A stretch of DNA of 11,077 bases from Pseudomonadota bacterium (GTDB lineage: Bacteria; Pseudomonadota; Alphaproteobacteria; Rhizobiales; Xanthobacteraceae), in the NCBI GenBank assembly GCA_023417665.1, contig JAEZFA010000243.1:1-11077 (forward strand). The letters are read 5' to 3'. Each line of letters starts with the position of its first letter. Positions within the stretch are counted from its first letter, which is position 1. Position numbers and translations under genes: made by a program. Below are positions 1 to 6,429 of the stretch, piece by piece. The notes beneath the pieces were generated by a model that did not search any database, was not told the DNA's origin, and saw nothing but the letters and a program-made list of their open reading frames with translations.

Positions 1-117
1 GTGCATGTCGGCCGCCTGCGCAAGGCACTCAACCGCCCGCGCCAGCCGGACCCGATCCGCACCGTGCGCGGCTCCGGCTATTCCTTCAACGAGCGCTTTG
101 CCGAAAGCGCGGCCTAG
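1..117 (+). CDS. phoB: PhoB-like phosphate response regulator, C-terminal 38 residues (5' end outside the window)
   Basis: Frame 1 is open from the first base to a TAG at 115-117 and gives 38 residues. They match the end of the OmpR/PhoB-type winged-helix DNA-binding domain: the recognition helix (VGRLRKALN), then the wing hairpin with the hallmark IRTVRGSGYSF, and a short basic and acidic tail. The protein would be a two-component response regulator that binds DNA when phosphorylated. The spacing and the wording of the wing resemble alphaproteobacterial PhoB, the activator of the phosphate-starvation regulon, but the receiver domain is missing here. The family call (OmpR/PhoB class) is therefore firm and the exact gene name is inference. 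A strong terminator follows 35 bases later. The convergent gene is gcrA. Confidence 0.7.
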   Translation: MHVGRLRKALNRPRQPDPIRTVRGSGYSFNERFAESAA

Positions 118-152
118 AACCGCGCGCTGCGAAGCAAGGTCGAAAAAAAGAA

Positions 153-188
153 AAACCCCGGAAAAGCGAGACCGCTTTTCCGGGGTTT
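153..188. terminator. Bidirectional rho-independent terminator between phoB and gcrA
   Basis: Bases 153-168 and 173-188 form a perfect 16-bp stem closed by a 4-base loop (AGAC). On the + strand the stem is followed by CGTTTC. On the - strand it runs into TTTTCTTTTTTT, the complement of the A-rich stretch at 143-152. The U-run is thus better for gcrA transcripts, but the stem can stop both convergent genes. Confidence 0.85.
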
Positions 189-211
189 CGTTTCTTGCCT
201 GGAACTTGGCC

Positions 212-712
212 TTAGCGCCCTTGCGCGGCTGCCCGGCGCTCGCGCCGGCGATCAGCCAGCGGCTGATAGGCGACGCGCGCGTGATAGGGGCAATAGACCA
301 CGCCTGCTTTGGGCTTGGCGCCGCAATAGCCGAAGTCTTCGGCTCCCGGATCGCCCACCGGCCAGCGGCAGGTGCTCTCATTCAGTTCGGTAATTGAAAC
401 CCGCGGTCCGATCGGCACCACGTTTGCAAGCGGATCCGCCTCCACCTCCACCTGACGTTCGTAGTCGGGCGCGAGTGCGGTGTTTCCCTGAAAGCGCATG
501 CGCGGGCGCATCACGCCGGTCGAGGCGCGCGGCTTGCGGATGCGCGGCACCGAGGAGGACGGCTTGGCACGGCCGGAAAGCTGCAGCCGGTGTACCTTGC
601 CGATGACCGCATTGCGGGTAATGCCGCCGAGTTCGGCAGCAATTTGACTCGCCGATAGGCCATCGGCCCAGAGTTTGCGGAGCAGCTCCACTCTTTCGTC
701 GGTCCAGCTCAT
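212..712 (-). CDS. gcrA: GcrA cell-cycle regulator
   Basis: This 166-residue protein begins MSWTDERVELLRKLWADGLS, the signature start of GcrA. GcrA is an alphaproteobacterial transcription factor that binds the primary sigma factor and acts mainly at promoters carrying methylated GANTC. Residues 1-45 form a helix-turn-helix domain ending GGITRNAVIGKVHRL. A poorly conserved linker (about 46-105) follows. The conserved C-terminal region (about 109-150) contains CRWPVGDP, FGYCG and YCPYH. Cys115, Cys130, Cys141 and His144 are spaced like metal ligands, which is inference. In Caulobacter this region contacts sigma-70 domain 2. The ATG at 712 is preceded by AGGGG at 723-727, 10 bases upstream. The gene converges on phoB and shares its terminator. 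Five GANTC sites lie upstream, which suggests methylation-dependent control or autoregulation. Confidence 0.93.
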   Translation of the reverse strand: MSWTDERVELLRKLWADGLSASQIAAELGGITRNAVIGKVHRLQLSGRAKPSSSVPRIRKPRASTGVMRPRMRFQGNTALAPDYERQVEVEADPLANVVPIGPRVSITELNESTCRWPVGDPGAEDFGYCGAKPKAGVVYCPYHARVAYQPLADRRRERRAAAQGR

Positions 713-756
713 TCTTCTTGTTCCCCTGTTCCCGGGGTGCAGCCTGGGTCCGGGCG

Positions 757-947
757 GAATCCTTCCGCGCTCTCCGGAATCGGGGTTTTCCCCGTCTCCC
801 GGACTGACCGTTCACGCTTCACCGAGGGTCGTCCGCCGCACGATATGTCGTATTCGACGGAAAAAACGCTACAATAGGCAGACTCGGCGCTTCAAGAGTC
901 CGCAGCCTGTAAGGCCATTTTCCCCACAGTTGTGACGGTTTCGAGTC
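757..947. promoter_or_regulatory. Cluster of five GANTC (CcrM) methylation sites in the gcrA-argD gap
   Basis: GANTC occurs at 757-761, 777-781, 881-885, 896-900 and 943-947, all in the non-coding region between divergent gcrA and argD. A sixth site lies inside gcrA at 645-649. My scan by eye finds only about one site per 600 bases in the rest of the window, so the density here is well above background. CcrM methylates this sequence in Alphaproteobacteria, and GcrA reads the methylation state. The same stretch has a small hairpin (CGGGG-TTTT-CCCCG, 781-794), which would lie in the gcrA leader. I could not place a convincing gcrA -10/-35 pair. Nothing else recognisable fills the 374-bp gap (713-1086) apart from the candidate argD promoter. 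Confidence 0.6.
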
Positions 948-960
948 GGCGGGAGCGTGG

Positions 961-989
961 TTGAATGGTGCGGGCACCCGTTGTACATA
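961..989 (+). promoter_or_regulatory. Candidate sigma-70-type promoter for the argD operon
   Basis: TTGAAT at 961-966 is separated by exactly 17 bases from TACATA at 984-989. The -35 matches TTGACA at 4 of 6 positions and the -10 matches TATAAT at 3 of 6. Transcription would start near 996, leaving a leader of about 90 bases. The match is moderate and other starts are possible. Confidence 0.35.
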
Positions 990-1086
990 GGGTGAACCAG
1001 CTTCAGGATGGTCTGCCGCGCCGCTCGTAATGGGCGGCAGATTTCGTTTTGGGGCTCGAAACACGAGGGAACCGGAGGCGCATGCC

Positions 1087-2280
1087 ATGATCGCGCCCGT
1101 ACTGCCGACCTACGCGCGCGCCGACATCAGCTTCGAGCGCGGCGAAGGCGCTTGGCTGACCTCGACCGACGGCAAAAAGTATCTCGATTTCGGTTCCGGC
1201 GTTGCCGTGAACGCGCTCGGCCATGCGCATCCGGCGCTGGTCAAGGCGCTGACCGAACAGGCGCAGAAACTCTGGCACGTCTCGAACCTGTACAAGATTC
1301 CCGAAGGCGAGAAGCTCGCTAGACGGCTGACCGAGCACACCTTCGCCGATACCGCGTTCTTCCAGAACTCCGGCGCCGAAGCCATGGAATGCTCGATCAA
1401 GATGGCGCGGAAGTATCAGGCCGTCTCCGGCGCGCCCGAGCGGAATCAGATCATCACCTTCGACGGCGCCTTCCACGGCCGGACGCTGGCGACCATCGCG
1501 GCTACCGGCAACGAGAAATATCTCGAAGGCTTCGGACCGCGCATGCCCGGCTTCGTGCAGGTGAAGTTCGGCGATCTCGACGCCGTGAAGAAAGCGATCA
1601 TCAAGGAAACCGCCGCGATCCTGATCGAACCGATTCAGGGCGAGGGCGGCATCCGCGTGCCGCCGCCGGGCTTCCTTAAAAGCCTGCGCGAGCTTTGCGA
1701 CCTGAACGGCCTGCTGCTCATTTTCGACGAAGTGCAGACCGGCGTGGGACGCACCGGAAAACTCTTTGCCTATGAATGGACCGGCGCGAAACCGGACATC
1801 ATGGCGGTGGCGAAGGGGATCGGCGGCGGCTTTCCGCTCGGCATCTGTCTTGCGACCGCGGAAGCCGGAAAAGGCATGACGCCCGGTACCCATGGCTCGA
1901 CCTTTGGCGGCAATCCGCTTGCCATGGCGGTTGCGAATGCGGTGCTGGACGAGGTGCTCGCTCCCGGATTTCTCGAGCATGTGCAGCAGATGAGCCTGTT
2001 CGCAAAACAGCGTCTCGCCGAGCTCAAGGACACGCACAAGAACATCATCGCCGAAGTGCGCGGCGAGGGGCTCTTGCTCGGGATCAAGACCGTGGTTCCG
2101 AACGGTGATTTCGTGAAGCAGGCGATCGGCGAAGGTCTTCTGACCGTCGCCGCCGGCGAGAACGTCGTGCGCCTCTTGCCGCCTTTGATCGTGACCGAGC
2201 GGGAAATCAACGAAGCGATCGGAAAGATGTCGGCGGCGTGCCGGAAACTGGAAGCGGCAACCACCAAGGGAGCCGCGTGA
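1087..2280 (+). CDS. argD: Acetylornithine aminotransferase (class III PLP aminotransferase)
   Basis: The gene encodes 397 residues, the normal length for ArgD. It converts N-acetylglutamate semialdehyde and glutamate to N-acetylornithine and 2-oxoglutarate in cytoplasmic arginine synthesis. Class III aminotransferase motifs are in order: NSGAEA at 94-99 (cofactor phosphate), FHGRT at 129-133 (ring stacking), FDEVQTGVGRTG from 213 with Asp214 contacting the pyridine nitrogen, Lys243 in VAKGIGGG (Schiff base), and HGSTFGGNP at 269-277. The start at 1087 is chosen because GGAGG at 1074-1078 sits 8 bases upstream; an in-frame ATG at 1030 would add 19 unconserved residues and lacks this site. The gene overlaps argF by one base. 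Some ArgD enzymes also act as succinyl-diaminopimelate aminotransferase. The neighbouring argF supports the arginine role. Confidence 0.93.
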   Translation: MIAPVLPTYARADISFERGEGAWLTSTDGKKYLDFGSGVAVNALGHAHPALVKALTEQAQKLWHVSNLYKIPEGEKLARRLTEHTFADTAFFQNSGAEAMECSIKMARKYQAVSGAPERNQIITFDGAFHGRTLATIAATGNEKYLEGFGPRMPGFVQVKFGDLDAVKKAIIKETAAILIEPIQGEGGIRVPPPGFLKSLRELCDLNGLLLIFDEVQTGVGRTGKLFAYEWTGAKPDIMAVAKGIGGGFPLGICLATAEAGKGMTPGTHGSTFGGNPLAMAVANAVLDEVLAPGFLEHVQQMSLFAKQRLAELKDTHKNIIAEVRGEGLLLGIKTVVPNGDFVKQAIGEGLLTVAAGENVVRLLPPLIVTEREINEAIGKMSAACRKLEAATTKGAA

Positions 2281-3206
2281 TGGGTAACAATAGCGTGCAG
2301 CATTTCCTCGACCTGTCGGATTTCTCCGGCAAGAAACTGCGCGAGATTCTTTCGCTTGCCGCCGACCTGAAGGCGAAGCGCGCGCAGGATCCGAAGCGGC
2401 CGCTCGCCGGCCGCAAGCTTGCGATGATTTTCGAGAAGCCCTCGACGCGTACGCGCGTGTCCTTCGACGCCGCGATGTACGAACTCGGCGGTCATTCGAT
2501 CATGCTGACCGGCGCGGAGATGCAGCTTGGCCGCGGCGAAACCATCGGCGACACCGCACGGGTGCTTTCGCGCTATGTCGATGCGATCATGATCCGCATT
2601 CTCAACCACAAGTCGCTGCAGGAGCTTGCCGCCCACGCCACCGTGCCGGTGATCAACGGCCTCACCAAGTTCTCGCATCCCTGTCAGGTGATGGCGGACG
2701 TGATGACGTTCGAGGAGCACAAGGGCTCGATCAAGGGCAAGAAGGTCGCCTGGACCGGCGATGCGAACAACGTGCTCACCTCCTGGGTCCATGCCGCGGC
2801 ACGTTTCGATTTCGAGCTGAACGTGGCGACGCCGAAGGATTTCGCGCCGAAGCCCGTGGTTACGCGCTGGGCCAAGGAATCCGGCGCCGCGATCCGCTTC
2901 CTGCGCGATCCGGAAGCCGCGGTGGACGGCGCCGATTGCATCGTCACCGACACCTGGGTCTCGATGGGCGACAAGGAGGCCTCCCGCCGCCACAACATCC
3001 TGAAGCCCTATCAGGTCAATCGCACGCTGATGAAGCATGCGAAGCCGGATGCGATTTTCATGCATTGCCTGCCTGCCCATCGCGGCGAGGAAGTCACCGA
3101 CGAGGTGATCGACGGGCCGCAGTCGGTCGTGTTCGACGAGGCCGAGAACCGGCTGCATGCGCAGAAGGGAATTCTGGCCTGGTGCATGGGAGCGCCGGCG
3201 GCATGA
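2280..3206 (+). CDS. argF: Ornithine carbamoyltransferase (anabolic)
   Basis: The 308-residue enzyme joins carbamoyl phosphate and ornithine to make citrulline. Visible motifs are STRTR at 55-59 (carbamoyl phosphate), HPCQ at 133-136, the GDANNV loop at 160-165, DTWVSMG at 224-230 (ornithine loop), and HCLPAHRGEEV from 262 with Cys263 contacting ornithine. The start is the ATG at 2280, which shares its A with the argD TGA (TGATG). AGGGAG at 2267-2272 lies 7 bases upstream. An in-frame ATG at 2238 lies inside argD and is less likely. The tight join implies translational coupling with argD. The end overlaps the hslO start by 4 bases. The length and arginine-synthesis context favour the biosynthetic form over the catabolic ArcB form. 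Confidence 0.95.
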   Translation: MGNNSVQHFLDLSDFSGKKLREILSLAADLKAKRAQDPKRPLAGRKLAMIFEKPSTRTRVSFDAAMYELGGHSIMLTGAEMQLGRGETIGDTARVLSRYVDAIMIRILNHKSLQELAAHATVPVINGLTKFSHPCQVMADVMTFEEHKGSIKGKKVAWTGDANNVLTSWVHAAARFDFELNVATPKDFAPKPVVTRWAKESGAAIRFLRDPEAAVDGADCIVTDTWVSMGDKEASRRHNILKPYQVNRTLMKHAKPDAIFMHCLPAHRGEEVTDEVIDGPQSVVFDEAENRLHAQKGILAWCMGAPAA

Positions 3207-4183
3207 GCGCGGAAGAGCCCGCGCGTCTGCCGAGCCCGCTGCCCGACGACGACAAAGTTCTCCCCTTCGCCGTCGAGCCACTCGACGTGCGTGGCCGCAT
3301 TGTCCGGCTCGGCCATGTGCTCGACGAGGCGCTGAAGAACCACAATTATCCGCCGCAGGTGCAGCGTGCCTTGTGCGAAGCAATCACGCTTGCCGTGCTG
3401 CTCGGCTCCACGCTCAAGGATGTCGGCCGCCTGATCCTGCAAACGCAGACCGACGGCGTGATCGACTTCATGGTGGTCGACGTGGTCGCGCCCGAAAAGG
3501 TTCGCGCCTATGCCCGCTTCAATCGCGAGCGGCTCGCGGACGCCGGCAAGGCATCGACCGGTGAACTGCTTGGCAATGGCCATCTGGCCATGACGGTCGA
3601 GACCGGCGACAACAACCAGCGTTATCAGGGCATTGTCGCGCTCTCCGGCACTTCGCTGGAAGACGCCGCGCACACTTACTTTCAGAATTCCGAGCAGATC
3701 CCGACCCGCGTCCGCCTCGCGGTCGGCGAGGAAATCCTGGCGGGCGAAAAGATGCGGCTCCGCGCCGGCGGGCTTCTGGTGCAGTTCCTTCCGCCCGAAG
3801 CGTCCCGCGCGCAGCAGAGCGATATCGACCCCGGCGACGCGCCGGAAGGCACGCCGAAGCACGAGATCAGAGAAGACGACGCCTGGGTCGAAGCGAAGTC
3901 GCTGGTCGAGACCATCGAGGATCACGAACTGCTCGACTCCTCGCTATCGAGCGAACGGCTGCTGTGGCGGCTGTTCAACGAACGCGGCGTGCGTGTGTTC
4001 GATCCCATGCCGGTTGAAGCGAAGTGCTCGTGCTCGCGCGAGCGGGTATACGACATGCTGAAAAGCTTCTCGAAGGAAGACCGCGACGGCATGGTCAAGG
4101 ACGGCAAGATCGTCGTGACCTGCGAATTCTGCGGAAAAGTCTATCCGTTTGAGCCGGGCGAGGTAGAGACGGAAACGAAGTAA
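3203..4183 (+). CDS. hslO: Hsp33 redox-regulated molecular chaperone
   Basis: This 326-residue cytoplasmic holdase is switched on by oxidative unfolding and protects proteins from aggregation under peroxide or hypochlorite stress. The N-terminal domain (about 20-235) shows family wording such as YPPQVQRALCEA, GELLGNGHLAMTV and NSEQIPTRV. A charged linker follows, and the C-terminal redox switch carries the four zinc cysteines in the canonical CxC and CxxC pairs: Cys275/Cys277 and Cys307/Cys310. All four are intact. The start is the ATG at 3203, inside the argF stop (ATGA overlap), which implies coupled translation. The protein is longer than E. coli Hsp33 mainly through N-terminal and linker segments, as I recall for alphaproteobacterial members. 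I see no clear terminator after it. Confidence 0.94.
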   Translation: MSAEEPARLPSPLPDDDKVLPFAVEPLDVRGRIVRLGHVLDEALKNHNYPPQVQRALCEAITLAVLLGSTLKDVGRLILQTQTDGVIDFMVVDVVAPEKVRAYARFNRERLADAGKASTGELLGNGHLAMTVETGDNNQRYQGIVALSGTSLEDAAHTYFQNSEQIPTRVRLAVGEEILAGEKMRLRAGGLLVQFLPPEASRAQQSDIDPGDAPEGTPKHEIREDDAWVEAKSLVETIEDHELLDSSLSSERLLWRLFNERGVRVFDPMPVEAKCSCSRERVYDMLKSFSKEDRDGMVKDGKIVVTCEFCGKVYPFEPGEVETETK

Positions 4184-4193
4184 TCGCATCGTC

Positions 4194-4212
4194 CCGGCCA
4201 AATACCGGCCAA
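4194..4212. repeat. Short direct repeat CCGGCCAA downstream of hslO
   Basis: CCGGCCAA occurs at 4194-4201 and again at 4205-4212, 11 bases start to start, which is about one helical turn. It lies in the 53-bp gap between hslO and the next gene. It could be a protein-binding site or chance in GC-rich DNA. Confidence 0.3.
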
Positions 4213-4236
4213 GTGCATGGGAAGCGGAGACAGGCC

Positions 4237-4644
4237 ATGAAAGTCTTGTTGAGAATCGCGCTTACCGTAACGCTTTTGAATTTTGCTCCGGCCTTCGCGC
4301 AGGCGCCAAAGCCCGAAGTTGCCTCGCCCGCTTTGCAAAAGGAATTCAATGCCTTCATCGGCAAATTCCGGGCGGCGCTGAAGGCGAACGATGCGTCCGC
4401 AGTCGCGGGGATGACAAAATTCCCGTTCGGGAGTAACGCCGCCGATGCGGCACAATTCCGCGCGAAGATTTATCCGAGCTTCTTCAACGCGAAGACACGC
4501 GCCTGCATCCAGCGGGGAAAAGCAGTCTACGACCGCGACGGGTTGAACAACGATAATTTCTTCATTTTCTGCGGCGACGACATCTTCGTCTTCACGAAGA
4601 CCCCGGCAGGTTTCCTTTTCACCGAAATCGGCGTGAACGACTGA
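4237..4644 (+). CDS. Small secreted protein of unknown function
   Basis: The gene encodes 135 residues that I cannot assign to a named family. Residues 1-21 look like a Sec signal peptide: MKVLLR, then a hydrophobic stretch, then PAFA with likely signal peptidase I cleavage before QAPKPEV, so the product should be periplasmic. The mature part has an amphipathic opening (LQKEFNAFIGKFRAALKAND) followed by TKFPFG. This pattern of one long helix and then a KFPF motif recalls small periplasmic NTF2/SnoaL-like proteins, but that is only an impression. Two cysteines (in TRACIQ and FIFCGDD) could form a disulfide. The start at 4237 is chosen because GGAGA at 4226-4230 is 6 bases upstream; a GTG at 4213 would place charged residues ahead of the signal peptide. 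It may be read through from hslO 53 bases upstream. It converges on apaG. Confidence 0.75.
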   Translation: MKVLLRIALTVTLLNFAPAFAQAPKPEVASPALQKEFNAFIGKFRAALKANDASAVAGMTKFPFGSNAADAAQFRAKIYPSFFNAKTRACIQRGKAVYDRDGLNNDNFFIFCGDDIFVFTKTPAGFLFTEIGVND

Positions 4645-4649
4645 AACGT

Positions 4650-4661
4650 CGTTCCGGAACG
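4650..4661. other. 12-bp perfect palindrome between convergent genes
   Basis: CGTTCCGGAACG at 4650-4661 is self-complementary and lies in the 33-bp gap between the secreted-protein gene and apaG. It has no unpaired loop and no T-run on either side, so it is not a standard terminator. A protein-binding role or chance is equally possible. Confidence 0.3.
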
Positions 4662-4677
4662 TGCGTCGCGGTTCGCG

Positions 4678-5070
4678 CTAGTGCACCACGCGCTTCAGCG
4701 ACGGCGCGTCGAGCGAGAAGGCCGGAACCTCGGCGTCGAAATCGTCGCCGTCTTCCGTCACCATCTGGTAGGTGCCGCGCATCAGGCCGGACGGTGTCTT
4801 CAGCGGCACGCCGCTGGTATATTCAAAGCGCTCGCCCTGATGCAGCAAGGGTTGCTTGCCGACGACGCCCGGGCCTTTCACCTCTTCGGTGCGGCCATGG
4901 GCGTCCGTGATCTGCCAGTGGCGCGAGACGAACTGCACCGTTTCCTCGCCGAGATTGACGATTTCGATCGTGTAAGCCCAGAAATATTCGCCCTCGTCCG
5001 GCGAGGAACGATCGGACGAATATTCCGGGGTCACCGTGACCTGAATGTTGCGGGTGGTGGCGCGATACAT
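4678..5070 (-). CDS. apaG: ApaG protein (ApaG-domain, fibronectin-III-like fold)
   Basis: The 130-residue protein is a full-length ApaG. It shows the family core YFWAYTIEIVNLGEETVQ, then RHWQITDAHGR, the glycine-rich EVKGPGVVGKQP, and LMRGTYQMV near the end. ApaG proteins are small beta-sandwich proteins. The name comes from an E. coli mutant affected in cobalt resistance and AppppA level, and the biochemical role is still not settled. The start codon lies 13 bases after the metZ stop with no obvious ribosome-binding site. Expression is thus probably coupled to metZ and falls under the same SAM-II riboswitch. Confidence 0.93.
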   Translation of the reverse strand: MYRATTRNIQVTVTPEYSSDRSSPDEGEYFWAYTIEIVNLGEETVQFVSRHWQITDAHGRTEEVKGPGVVGKQPLLHQGERFEYTSGVPLKTPSGLMRGTYQMVTEDGDDFDAEVPAFSLDAPSLKRVVH

Positions 5071-5083
5071 GCAGGCAATTCTA

Positions 5084-6292
5084 TCAGAGTGCCGCGAGCC
5101 CGCGAGCGAGATCTTCGATCAGGTCGTCGGGGTGTTCGAGCCCCACCGACAGCCGCAAAAGACCTTCCCCGATCCCCATTTGCGCGCGGGCTTCCGGCGT
5201 GAAGCGCTGGTGCGTGGTCGTGCCGGGGTGGGTGATCAGGCTTTTCGCGTCGCCAAGATTGTTCGAGATGCGGATCAGCCGCAGCGCGTTGGCAAAGCGG
5301 AACGCCGCTTCGCGCTCGCCTTCGACTTCGAAGGAAAGCAGCGTCGAGCCGCCTTTCATCTGGCGTTTCGCAAGCTCGTATTGCGGGTGATCCTTGCGGA
5401 ACGGATAGATCACCTTCTTCAGCTTCGGCTTGTCCGCGAGCCAGTCCGCGATCTTCGTCGCGTTGTCCTGCGCCTTCTCGACGCGAATTTGCAGCGTCTC
5501 GATTCCCTTCAGCAGCACCCAGGCATTGAACGGCGACATCGAAGGGCCGGTCTGGCGCATGAAGGTGTGCAGGTAGTCCTTGACGTATTTTTCCGAGGCG
5601 AGGATCGCGCCGCCAAGGCAGCGGCCCTGTCCGTCGATGTGCTTGGTCGCGGAATAGCAGACCACATCCGCGCCGAGCGCGAGCGGGCTTTGCAGCATAG
5701 GCGTCGCAAAGACGTTATCGACAATCAGGAGCGCGTTCGCGCGCTTGGAGATTTTTGCGATCGCGGCGATGTCGAGAATTTCCAGCGTCGGGTTGGTCGG
5801 GCTTTCGAGGAAGAAGGCTCTGGTCTCGGGCCGTACCGCATCTTCCCAGGCTTTCAGATCGGTGCCTTCCACCAGCGTGGAGGTGATGCCGAAGCGCGGC
5901 AGCAGTTCCTCGATCACATAGCGGCAGGAGCCGAACAGCGCATGCGCAGCCACGACGTGATCGCCGGCTTTGAGGAAACAAAGGAGCGACGCCGTCACCG
6001 CCGCCATGCCGGTCGCGGTCGCGCGCGCGGCTTCCGCGCCTTCGACCGCGCGGATGCGTTCCTCGAACATCGCGGTGGTCGGGTTCGAAAAGCGCGAATA
6101 GATGAAGCCGTCGTCTTCCCCGCGAAAGCGCGCAGCACTTTGCTCGGCGCTGTCGTAGACAAAGCTCTGGGTCAGATAGAGCGCTTCGGCATTCTCGCCG
6201 AATTGCGAGCGCAGGATGCCCGAATGGATCAGGCGGGTTTCCGGGCGCAGCGATGCGGCATCGGGAACGGGGCGGGGGGTCGAAACAGGCAT
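5084..6292 (-). CDS. metZ: O-succinylhomoserine sulfhydrylase
   Basis: The 402-residue PLP enzyme belongs to the Cys/Met metabolism family. It makes homocysteine directly from O-succinylhomoserine and sulfide for methionine synthesis in the cytoplasm. Motifs are YSRFSNPT at 65-72 (cofactor phosphate contacts from the partner subunit), ATGMAA around 93-98, Asp192 in IVDNVFATP, and the Schiff-base Lys217 in SATKHIDGQG. The FGSCRYVIEELLPRFGI segment is typical of MetZ as opposed to MetB or MetC. The start at 6292 is supported by GGAAGGA at 6301-6307, 8 bases upstream; an in-frame start at 6355 would lie in the riboswitch leader. Control is by the SAM-II riboswitch and terminator ahead of it. A related function as O-acetylhomoserine sulfhydrylase is possible but less likely. 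Confidence 0.93.
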   Translation of the reverse strand: MPVSTPRPVPDAASLRPETRLIHSGILRSQFGENAEALYLTQSFVYDSAEQSAARFRGEDDGFIYSRFSNPTTAMFEERIRAVEGAEAARATATGMAAVTASLLCFLKAGDHVVAAHALFGSCRYVIEELLPRFGITSTLVEGTDLKAWEDAVRPETRAFFLESPTNPTLEILDIAAIAKISKRANALLIVDNVFATPMLQSPLALGADVVCYSATKHIDGQGRCLGGAILASEKYVKDYLHTFMRQTGPSMSPFNAWVLLKGIETLQIRVEKAQDNATKIADWLADKPKLKKVIYPFRKDHPQYELAKRQMKGGSTLLSFEVEGEREAAFRFANALRLIRISNNLGDAKSLITHPGTTTHQRFTPEARAQMGIGEGLLRLSVGLEHPDDLIEDLARGLAAL

Positions 6293-6307
6293 TGACGCGG
6301 TCCTTCC

Positions 6308-6347
6308 AAACAAAAACCCGGCCGGGGGTTTAGCCCCATAAGCCGGG
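6308..6347 (-). terminator. Attenuator-like intrinsic terminator in the metZ leader, with a competing hairpin
   Basis: On the minus strand CCCGGC (6347-6342) pairs with GCCGGG (6322-6317). An inner GGGG (6337-6334) pairs with the C-run at 6328-6324. TTTTTGTTT (6316-6308) follows at once, and the ribosome-binding site is directly downstream. The first arm can instead pair with GCCGGG at 6366-6361, right at the riboswitch 3' edge. That pairing makes an antiterminator hairpin with a 13-base loop, in which GAC (6358-6356) and GTC (6351-6349) can add pairs. The two hairpins exclude each other. Confidence 0.7.
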
Positions 6348-6365
6348 TGACACACGTCTCCCCGG

Positions 6366-6420
6366 CCTTTTAGCGAGTTGTTTTACGTGGCTGCAAGCCG
6401 GCCGGCTCAAATGACCACGA
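6366..6420 (-). ncRNA. SAM-II riboswitch (metA motif) controlling metZ-apaG
   Basis: Read on the minus strand, the segment starts CGTGG (6419-6415) and pairs with CCACG (6390-6386) as stem P1. The conserved TCATTTGA follows the first arm, CTTGCAG precedes the second arm, and CGCTAAAAGG (6375-6366) closes the motif. These are the diagnostic blocks of the SAM-II class, which binds S-adenosylmethionine in an H-type pseudoknot and turns expression down. The class is largely alphaproteobacterial and is typically found before metA, metX or metZ, which fits here. The loop holds a self-complementary AGCCGGCCGGCT (6407-6396). I did not derive the full pseudoknot pairing by hand. Confidence 0.88.
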
Positions 6421-6429
6421 AGTGCGGGG

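Noticed and set aside
920..928. DnaA-box-like TTCCCCACA upstream of argD
   Set aside because: It has two mismatches to TTATCCACA and stands alone. This is not enough to call a DnaA site, although gcrA is DnaA-regulated in Caulobacter.
1030..1086. Upstream ATG that would extend ArgD by 19 residues
   Set aside because: The extension is unconserved in character, and the GGAGG ribosome-binding site is placed for the ATG at 1087.
1770..3383. Long open frame on the minus strand (537 codons) across argD and argF
   Set aside because: It lies antisense to three well-identified genes, has arginine- and histidine-rich noise composition and no recognisable motif. It results from high GC content.
5045..6295. 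416-codon open frame on the + strand opposite metZ
   Set aside because: It is antisense to a complete metZ with all catalytic residues. Its composition is arginine-rich and low in family motifs.
6293..6355. Upstream start that would extend MetZ by 21 residues
   Set aside because: It would be translated from the terminator hairpin of the riboswitch leader. The GGAAGGA site is placed for 6292.
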